A stretch of DNA of 5,611 bases. Source: Spirochaeta_B sp964398645. Lineage in GTDB: Bacteria; Spirochaetota; Spirochaetia; DSM-27196; DSM-8902. Positions 1 to 4,456 of this stretch are shown piece after piece (positions within the stretch are counted from its first letter, which is position 1; every line of letters begins with the position of its first letter). The translations under genes and the position numbers were made by a program. The notes under the pieces are model-generated. The model ran no database searches and had not been told where the DNA came from. It saw only the letters and a list, made by a program, of their open reading frames with translations. The stretch is from the NCBI GenBank assembly GCA_964398645.1, contig CAYNNU010000147.1, forward strand, positions 1 to 5,611, read 5' to 3'.

Positions 1-392
1 GTCCTACTGTGCATCTTTCGACGGTGGTGCGGGCGCGGAATTCTTCGGGTCGTGTTACTTTGCCGGTGGCGGGTTCTGCTGCCTATATGCGCTTCAAGCA
101 TATCCAGGCTGTGCCTAGCAGAAGCGAGAACGAGGGTTTTCCTGTGTACAAACTGCGTACTTTGGATGCTTTGATTGAGCGTTTGCAGCGTATGCGGACC
201 AATAGTATTGAAGATTCAAAACGCTCCGAGGATGCGGTTCAGGTTCATAGTGAAGAGGCCATTGATATGATGATTGAAAACTATGAGCGCCAGATTCAGT
301 CTACAGTTTCCAGTCTTGCTCAGGTGGGATATGGTCAGTCGTACGGTTTGGGTATGACGGAAGTTGGCTCGATCGTTTCAACGGCTGCTTGA
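1..392 (+). CDS. Uncharacterised small protein, 5' end probably outside window
   Basis: I do not recognise this protein with certainty. The reading frame is open to the left edge. The first in-window start candidate is GTG at position 9, giving 127 residues, but too little upstream sequence is visible to look for a ribosome-binding site, so the true start may lie outside. Codon use looks like the neighbouring genes, which supports real coding. Residues 14-35 from that GTG (GRVTLPV, then AAYMRFKHIQAVPSR) look like a short beta-rich segment. Residues 46-105 are predicted by eye to be helical and rich in Arg, Glu and Gln, so they could form a coiled coil. The C-terminus is Gly/Ser/Thr-rich. There is no signal peptide, membrane segment or catalytic motif. 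It resembles small conserved hypothetical proteins I associate loosely with spirochaetes, but this is memory, not a search. It is convergent with mltG, so co-transcription with it is excluded. Confidence 0.7.
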   Translation, partial: PTVHLSTVVRARNSSGRVTLPVAGSAAYMRFKHIQAVPSRSENEGFPVYKLRTLDALIERLQRMRTNSIEDSKRSEDAVQVHSEEAIDMMIENYERQIQSTVSSLAQVGYGQSYGLGMTEVGSIVSTAA

Positions 393-425
393 TTTTCCGC
401 TTTTCTCCAGCTTTTTCCAGAAATG

Positions 426-1484
426 CTAATCCAGAAAAAATGCTTTTGCCTCAAGATGCTCTGCGTAGGTGCGACTAAGTACTGTTTCCAGTGAGGGTTT
501 GTGCAGGAAAAAGAGATAGTCGTGTTCCTGCGGGTGCAGGCTGGCCTGTATTGCGGCGATGCCGGGGTTGTTGATTGGGCCGGGCGGCAGGCCGTAGTTG
601 CGGTAGGTGTTGTAGGGGTCGTCGACTTCGGTGTCGCGGAATGTTGGTTGCAGGTTGCTGGTGCCTAATACGTAATTCACAGTGGCATCTGATTCCAGTT
701 TGATGTGTTGATTCAGGCGGTTCCAGAAGACTCCGGCTATGGCTGCTTCGTCGCCGGCGGGGCTTTCTTTTTGTACAATTGATGCCAAAGTGATTATTTC
801 GAAGACGCTCATGCCCAGTTCTGCCGCGCGTTCTTCCAGGTCTTCTGGTGCTTGGGCGTGGAATTCGTTGAGCATTTTATAGATAAGTTGCTGGGGTGTT
901 GTGTCTGCCAAGATGAAATACGTTTCGGGTAAAAGATAGCCTTCCAGTGATGCACCTTGGGGTCGGCTGGCCAAAAGCGGGTAGATTTGGCTGTCTATTT
1001 CTATTTCCTGGGCAGCCCGGAAAAATGTTCCTTCGGGCCAGATACCGATATTTGCCAGTGCTTGGTCGATGTCGGCCATCATCCAGCCTTCCGGGATGGT
1101 AACGCGGATGTGGTCGAAGACGGCGTCGCCGGAGTGGATTTTGCTCAAGATTCGGGTTGCGGGGCTGCCGGCTTGCAAAAGGTAGCGGCCGGCTTGCAGG
1201 CCAGTGTGGATGCCGCTTAGGCGGGCATATAGTGCTGTGAGCCGGGCGCTGTGCACGAGCCCGTGTTGTTTTAGCGTGGCGGCGATGGCGTTTGTGCCTT
1301 GGCCTGCTTCTATGGTGATGATGGTGTCTTCGTTGAATCCTGTTGGGCTGGTGAGTAGTGCCCAAGCGATGGCGGCGCTTGCCAGTAGCGCGAGGATGAT
1401 GGCGGTAATCATGACTGTTTTGCCGAGGGCCAGTAGTTTTTTCATTGCGTTTTTGACGGTAGCAAGTATGCCGATTCCGGTCAA
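426..1484 (-). CDS. mltG: Endolytic murein transglycosylase MltG (YceG-like)
   Basis: MltG cleaves nascent peptidoglycan glycan strands inside the chain, forming 1,6-anhydro-MurNAc ends and so limiting strand length. It acts at the outer face of the inner membrane. Visible here (352 residues, close to the E. coli family length): a basic N-terminus and one membrane anchor at about residues 24-44; a LysM-like/YceG N-lobe at about 52-125; and the catalytic YceG core at about 125-345. Family signatures are PEGW at 131-134, LEGYLLPETY at 180-189, LASIVQKES at 233-241, FWNRL at 253-257, D266-T268 in the LESDATVNYVLG stretch, YNTY at 291-294, GLPPGPI at 298-304, NPG at 306-308 and HP at 317-318. E240 aligns with the catalytic Glu of E. 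coli MltG (E218). The start is uncertain. TTG at 1484 gives 352 residues, while ATG at 1445 gives 339 and still keeps the whole anchor. Neither has a clear Shine-Dalgarno. No usual neighbours (tmk, holB) are in view. Confidence 0.95.
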   Translation of the reverse strand: MTGIGILATVKNAMKKLLALGKTVMITAIILALLASAAIAWALLTSPTGFNEDTIITIEAGQGTNAIAATLKQHGLVHSARLTALYARLSGIHTGLQAGRYLLQAGSPATRILSKIHSGDAVFDHIRVTIPEGWMMADIDQALANIGIWPEGTFFRAAQEIEIDSQIYPLLASRPQGASLEGYLLPETYFILADTTPQQLIYKMLNEFHAQAPEDLEERAAELGMSVFEIITLASIVQKESPAGDEAAIAGVFWNRLNQHIKLESDATVNYVLGTSNLQPTFRDTEVDDPYNTYRNYGLPPGPINNPGIAAIQASLHPQEHDYLFFLHKPSLETVLSRTYAEHLEAKAFFLD

Positions 1485-1516
1485 GCTAGCTGGGCTTGCT
1501 GGGCCTGCTTGACCGG
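1477..1516. repeat. 10-bp perfect inverted repeat over the mltG start and the btuB -35 box
   Basis: CCGGTCAAGC at 1477-1486 is the exact reverse complement of GCTTGACCGG at 1507-1516. The arm centres are 30 bp apart, about three helical turns. The left arm contains the TTG codon proposed as the mltG start. The right arm contains the -35 hexamer of the btuB promoter. The 20-base centre holds a near-perfect tandem 9-mer, GCTGGGCTT at 1489-1497 and GCTGGGCCT at 1498-1506. It could be a regulator-binding palindrome, or an RNA hairpin in an mltG leader if that transcript begins upstream. Which one is inference; the symmetry itself is directly visible. Confidence 0.5.
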
Positions 1517-1537
1517 CTGTCTGGCTTTCCCTAGTAT
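1509..1537 (+). promoter_or_regulatory. Sigma70-type promoter for the btuB-tonB operon
   Basis: The -35 box is TTGACC (1509-1514, 5 of 6 to TTGACA) and the -10 box is TAGTAT (1532-1537, 4 of 6 to TATAAT). They are separated by an ideal 17-base spacer. Transcription should start near 1543-1545, just upstream of riboswitch stem P1, leaving a leader of about 185 nt before btuB. The position directly in front of the aptamer strengthens the call. Confidence 0.7.
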
Positions 1538-1546
1538 GACAGGCGG

Positions 1547-1686
1547 AAAAAGAAATAACGGAAACCTGTGAGAATCAGGTGCGGGCGTGCCGCTGTATGC
1601 GGATTCGAGGCGCTGCTTTTGCCACTGCCGAAAGGCGGGAAGGTGCAGTTGCTGAATATCCGTGAGCCAGAAGACGATTTCTTTTT
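1547..1686 (+). ncRNA. Cobalamin (AdoCbl) riboswitch aptamer
   Basis: This is a structured mRNA leader that binds adenosylcobalamin and lowers expression of the downstream receptor. Elements seen: a 10-bp perfect P1 stem (1547-1556 with 1677-1686); a 5-bp stem ACGGA/TCCGT (1558-1562 with 1659-1663); P3 ACCTG/CAGGT (1564-1568 with 1576-1580) with AATC at 1573-1576; GCCGCTGT at 1589-1596, matching the conserved CCGCxACTGT stretch; the invariant GCCACTG at 1621-1627; P6 GCC-GAAA-GGC (1627-1636) with a GNRA loop; GGGAAGG at 1637-1643; and the B12 box AGCCAGAAGAC at 1665-1675. These follow the Rfam cobalamin consensus in order and spacing. A downstream btuB homologue confirms the ligand class. The aptamer lacks a strong downstream U-tract terminator, so control is more likely translational. 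Confidence 0.95.
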
Positions 1687-1694
1687 ACTACTGG

Positions 1695-1722
1695 TTTTCC
1701 CTCACGAACAGGGAAGGAAGGG
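1695..1722 (+). promoter_or_regulatory. Riboswitch expression platform (P13-like hairpin) and btuB ribosome-binding site
   Basis: TTCCCT (1697-1702) pairs with AGGGAA (1710-1715) around the loop CACGAAC, and G-U pairs can extend the stem to 1695/1717. The 3' arm runs directly into the purine-rich Shine-Dalgarno (GGAAGGAAGGG, 1712-1722; AAGGG is 6 bases from the ATG at 1729). Loop bases CGAA (1705-1708) are complementary to TTCG (1604-1607), which sits in the loop of a small hairpin (1599-1613) in the aptamer at the place expected for L5. This fits the known L5-L13 kissing interaction that masks the ribosome-binding site when cobalamin is bound. The pairing is seen; the switching is inferred. 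Confidence 0.65.
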
Positions 1723-1728
1723 TTCTGT

Positions 1729-3717
1729 ATGTCTTCACAAAAAAGAAGAAGGTTCTCATTGTTGCTTTTCGCGCTTGTCTTGTTGGCGGTGGTGCCGACG
1801 GGGGTGTTCGCTGAAGATGCTCGGCTGGAATTTGTGCTCACTGCTGACAGGGTTCAGACAGATGTTCTGTCTACTGCTGCGGGGGTTTCAATTATTACTG
1901 CCGATGATATCGCCGAGTCTGCTGCGACAAATTTGGTAGATTTGTTGGCGTCGCTGGCGGGTGTGGATTTTCGCGGCTATTCCAGTGGCGAGCAGCAGGT
2001 TTCGATGCGCGGGTTTGGCGAAAATGCCCATGGCCGGGTGCTGGTGCTGCTGGATGGGTGGCGTCAGAATAGCCCCGATATGGCGGGCATCAGCTGGTAT
2101 GGTATTCCGTTGGATTCAGTGCAGCGTATTGAGGTGATTCGCGGTTCGGCTTCGGCTGAGTATGGCAACAATGCGGTTGCGGGTGTGATCAATATTATCA
2201 CTCGAAATACTGATCAAACGAATCAATCTGATGGAAAGATTGATGTTCAGCTGGAAGGTAGTTTTGGTAGTTTTTGGGCCAATAGCGAGCGCGTTTGGGT
2301 GCGTGCTACTGGGGAATCAGCTGGTTTTTCTGCACTCCTAAGCCACGAATCTAGCGATGGTTGGCGGGATAGAACAGCAAATCAGCGCTGGAGTTTTTCT
2401 GCTGGTGGAAACTGGCAATTGGCAGATGATCTTTTGGCCGATATTTCTGCCCGTGTTCTTGATATTCACTATGAGCTTCCCGGTGGTTTGAGTGAGGCTC
2501 AGTTTTTGGCTGATCCGACTCAGGCGACAAATCAGGCTGATGAAAATGCAGAGCGGCATTACGGTGCTGATGTGTCGGTTTTGTGGCAGGCAGGAGATAG
2601 GCTGGAGGCTGGAATTGCCGGGGGGTATGCCTATCGTTTAACTCAGTCGGACATGGCAAGTTGGCCGCAGTATGCGGATCGTTTGCTGCAGCGCGGGACG
2701 GTAATGCCGGAGCTTACCTGGATGTTGTTTCCGGCAGATCGGCTGTTGCGATTGCATGCCAACCTGGATGTGGAGCTGGCGCGTCTTGATGGAAGCACCT
2801 TTACTTCGGCTGCCCGTACAAGCAGAACATCGGCTTTTGTTTTGGGGCAAGACAGCGCCGGGCTTGGTATTTCTGGGGATCTTGCACTTGCTGAGCAATG
2901 GGATGCTGGGATTTCTGTGCGCTATGATTGCAGTAGTATCTATGCCCGGAACAGCGGCGCCGGCCTGGATGAATCGGCTTTTCATCAGGCTTTTGTGTAT
3001 CAGGCGGATGTTGTGTTTCGGCCGCTGGAAAATATGAAACTATATCTAAGCGGAGGGTCGCTGTTTCGCTATCCCTTTGTTGATGAGCAGGCCGATGCAT
3101 CGGCGACCAGTTTTCTGTCTGATTTGCGCCCTGAGCGCGGGTATACCCTTGATTTTGGTACGGCTGTGTATCTTGGCGATCTTTTTCAGCTTGATGCGAG
3201 CCTGTATTGGCTGCAGATGTATGATGAGATTGTGTATGTGGGAATGTTTCCTGCTGGTCAAAACGAGAATTACGAGGCAACTCGGCGTTTGGGTGGTGAT
3301 GTTTCGCTTCGGTATCAGCCGCATGATGTGCTGGAATTGACTGCTTCTTATAGCTATGTTCTACCAAAATATACTGCCGGGGATTATGTGGGGAAGCAGA
3401 TTACGCTTATATCTAATCATACTGCTGTGGGTGAGTTGATTTTTCATCCTGGTCTTGGCTTGAGCATTGGCGCAGGGATTGATTACCGTAGTGGGTATTA
3501 CATGAGCAATGATCAGGATAACTCGGAAGATATGACGGATGCGGTTTTGCTGACTGATATTTTTGCCAGTTGGGATTTTTCCGGCAGCTGGGGTGATGTT
3601 CGTGTGAGCGGGGGCGTGAGCAATTTGCTTGATGTTATGTATTCCCGCATGACCGGCTGGTCGTGGTATCCGGAAGATGGCCGGACAATGAATATTACTG
3701 TGAGTTGGATGTATTGA
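1729..3717 (+). CDS. btuB: TonB-dependent outer-membrane vitamin B12 receptor (BtuB-like)
   Basis: This is a predicted 22-stranded outer-membrane barrel that takes up cobalamin using energy from TonB. Of its 662 residues, 1-28 form a signal peptide: KRRR at 5-8, a Leu/Val-rich core, and cleavage after VFA at 28. A TonB-box-like segment, EFVLTADRV, follows at 34-42. The plug domain is about 45-160, with ITADDI at 56-61, LLASLAGVD at 72-80, SMRGFG at 92-97, VLVLLDGWRQN at 104-114, IEVIRGSASAEYG at 134-146 and GVINIITR at 152-159; all are typical of the BtuB/TonB-receptor plug. The rest alternates polar and hydrophobic residues as barrel strands and ends in aromatic Tyr (SWMY), as needed for Bam recognition. 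The ATG is chosen for its Shine-Dalgarno 6 bases upstream and complete signal peptide. Substrate assignment rests mainly on the cobalamin riboswitch directly upstream. It is followed after 17 bases by tonB, almost certainly in one operon. E. coli BtuB is slightly shorter. Confidence 0.93.
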   Translation: MSSQKRRRFSLLLFALVLLAVVPTGVFAEDARLEFVLTADRVQTDVLSTAAGVSIITADDIAESAATNLVDLLASLAGVDFRGYSSGEQQVSMRGFGENAHGRVLVLLDGWRQNSPDMAGISWYGIPLDSVQRIEVIRGSASAEYGNNAVAGVINIITRNTDQTNQSDGKIDVQLEGSFGSFWANSERVWVRATGESAGFSALLSHESSDGWRDRTANQRWSFSAGGNWQLADDLLADISARVLDIHYELPGGLSEAQFLADPTQATNQADENAERHYGADVSVLWQAGDRLEAGIAGGYAYRLTQSDMASWPQYADRLLQRGTVMPELTWMLFPADRLLRLHANLDVELARLDGSTFTSAARTSRTSAFVLGQDSAGLGISGDLALAEQWDAGISVRYDCSSIYARNSGAGLDESAFHQAFVYQADVVFRPLENMKLYLSGGSLFRYPFVDEQADASATSFLSDLRPERGYTLDFGTAVYLGDLFQLDASLYWLQMYDEIVYVGMFPAGQNENYEATRRLGGDVSLRYQPHDVLELTASYSYVLPKYTAGDYVGKQITLISNHTAVGELIFHPGLGLSIGAGIDYRSGYYMSNDQDNSEDMTDAVLLTDIFASWDFSGSWGDVRVSGGVSNLLDVMYSRMTGWSWYPEDGRTMNITVSWMY

Positions 3718-3723
3718 TTGGTT

Positions 3724-3728
3724 AGGAG
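3724..3728 (+). promoter_or_regulatory. Ribosome-binding site deciding the tonB GTG start
   Basis: AGGAG lies 6 bases upstream of GTG 3735-3737, inside the 17-base gap after the btuB stop. No other start codon nearby has so good a site, so the GTG start is favoured. Confidence 0.75.
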
Positions 3729-3734
3729 TGGACG

Positions 3735-4397
3735 GTGAGCAAAGAGGTGAGTATCAATAGCAGGTATGTGCGGGTGCGAAGAGGGCGGCGTGTTTTTGCG
3801 CTTGGGCTTTCTGTGTTGCTGCATATACTGCTATTGGCTGGTGTTTTTGCAGTTGCCGGCCGAGCCGGGACGGGGCAGGTGAATGCGGCGGCTGTGCGTC
3901 AGGCTTCGTTAGAGCCGGGCGGGCAGGTTTTGGAGGTGCGGGTTGTCTTGGCCCCGGCCATCTCAGCCAGCGCGCCCCCATCGCCCGCGGCCTCTGCGCC
4001 CGCCGCCCCGGCGGTTGCTGACGCGTCGGCTGCTGCGGGAGCCCCGGCACAAGCAGCAGCGCCCGCCGCATCGTCCGCCGTCCCGGCCATCTCAGCCAGC
4101 CCGCCGCAGACGGCCGGCGAATACACGGAAAGCCTGCTTGTGCAGCTAGAGCAGCGCATTGCTGATCGGCTTGTTTACCCAATGCAGGCACGCCGGGCGG
4201 GTATGCAGGGTGAGGTGCAGATTGCCTTGCAGATAAGCCCGGAAGGCCAGCTTGCCGACCAACGGATTGTTCAATCCTCCGGCCAGCAGCTGCTGGATTC
4301 CGCCGCTTTGCAGACTGTGCAACATTCCTTTCCGCTGTCGAATCCGCGGGGAAAAATCATCCATTTGACAGTTAGTGTTTTATACCGCTTGGCTTAG
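3735..4397 (+). CDS. tonB: TonB energy-transducing protein, short form with Ala/Pro linker
   Basis: TonB spans the periplasm and passes proton-motive force from ExbB/ExbD to outer-membrane receptors. This 220-residue protein has a basic cytoplasmic tail (residues 10-19), then one membrane segment at about 20-42 carrying S26 and H30. These form the SxxxH motif that matches the functionally essential Ser16/His20 of E. coli TonB. A linker of almost only Ala, Pro and Ser follows at about 73-125, unlike the Glu-Pro/Lys-Pro linker of E. coli. The TonB C-terminal domain is at about 132-220, with YP at 148-149, ARRAGMQGEVQIALQISPEG at 152-171, IVQSSG at 178-183, LLDSAAL at 186-192 and the final strand IHLTVSVLYRLA. 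Its place directly behind btuB, on the same riboswitch-led transcript, suggests it serves B12 uptake in particular. No exbB or exbD is in the window, so the motor must be encoded elsewhere. Confidence 0.93.
   Translation: MSKEVSINSRYVRVRRGRRVFALGLSVLLHILLLAGVFAVAGRAGTGQVNAAAVRQASLEPGGQVLEVRVVLAPAISASAPPSPAASAPAAPAVADASAAAGAPAQAAAPAASSAVPAISASPPQTAGEYTESLLVQLEQRIADRLVYPMQARRAGMQGEVQIALQISPEGQLADQRIVQSSGQQLLDSAALQTVQHSFPLSNPRGKIIHLTVSVLYRLA
3953..4100 (+). repeat. 19-bp direct repeats bounding the TonB linker
   Basis: The identical 19-mer CCCGGCCATCTCAGCCAGC occurs at 3953-3971 and 4082-4100. The offset is 129 bp, exactly 43 codons, and both copies encode PAISAS in frame (residues 74-79 and 117-122). 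The sequence between them is very GC-rich: positions 3961-4080 contain 96 G or C in 120 bases. Recombination or slippage between the copies would remove or add 43 linker residues without a frameshift. Confidence 0.8.
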
Positions 4398-4401
4398 CTG
4401 G

Positions 4402-4420
4402 AAGCCTAGCTAGTAGGCTT
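4402..4420. terminator. Hairpin after tonB (possible convergent terminator, part 1)
   Basis: AAGCCTA (4402-4408) pairs perfectly with TAGGCTT (4414-4420) around a 5-base loop, only 4 bases after the tonB stop. No T-run follows on either strand, so it is not a textbook intrinsic terminator. It may act with the second hairpin to end or protect transcripts. Confidence 0.4.
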
Positions 4421-4426
4421 GCTGCC

Positions 4427-4447
4427 GTGGGCATCCCTGTTGCCCAC
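4427..4447. terminator. Hairpin before the ATPase stop (possible convergent terminator, part 2)
   Basis: GTGGGCA (4427-4433) pairs perfectly with TGCCCAC (4441-4447) around a 7-base loop, in the 59-bp gap between the convergent tonB and ATPase genes. It has no T-run on either strand. Its position favours a role in transcript ends for both genes, but this is inference. Confidence 0.45.
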
Positions 4448-4456
4448 ATGACCGTC

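Noticed and set aside
393..425. Possible terminator between the first gene and mltG
   Set aside because: The 33-base gap has T-runs but no stable inverted repeat; the short repeated CCAGAAA-ATGCT pieces at 418-445 are direct, not inverted.
877..1365. Minus-strand frame with a His-rich start inside mltG
   Set aside because: It is an out-of-frame shadow of mltG; the His run comes from a codon stretch read in the wrong phase, not a metal-binding protein.
1568..1939. 123-codon plus-strand frame overlapping the leader and the start of btuB
   Set aside because: It runs through the structured riboswitch and then the btuB signal-peptide region in another frame; the Cys/Leu-rich product has no family resemblance.
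2801..3367. 188-codon open frame on the minus strand inside btuB
   Set aside because: It is antisense to barrel-coding sequence, has His/Gln/Pro-rich composition typical of a mirror frame, and has no start signal.
3754..4191. Pro/Arg-rich minus-strand frame, and similar frames, across the TonB linker
   Set aside because: The 80 percent GC linker has few stop codons in any frame, so long open frames here are expected by chance.
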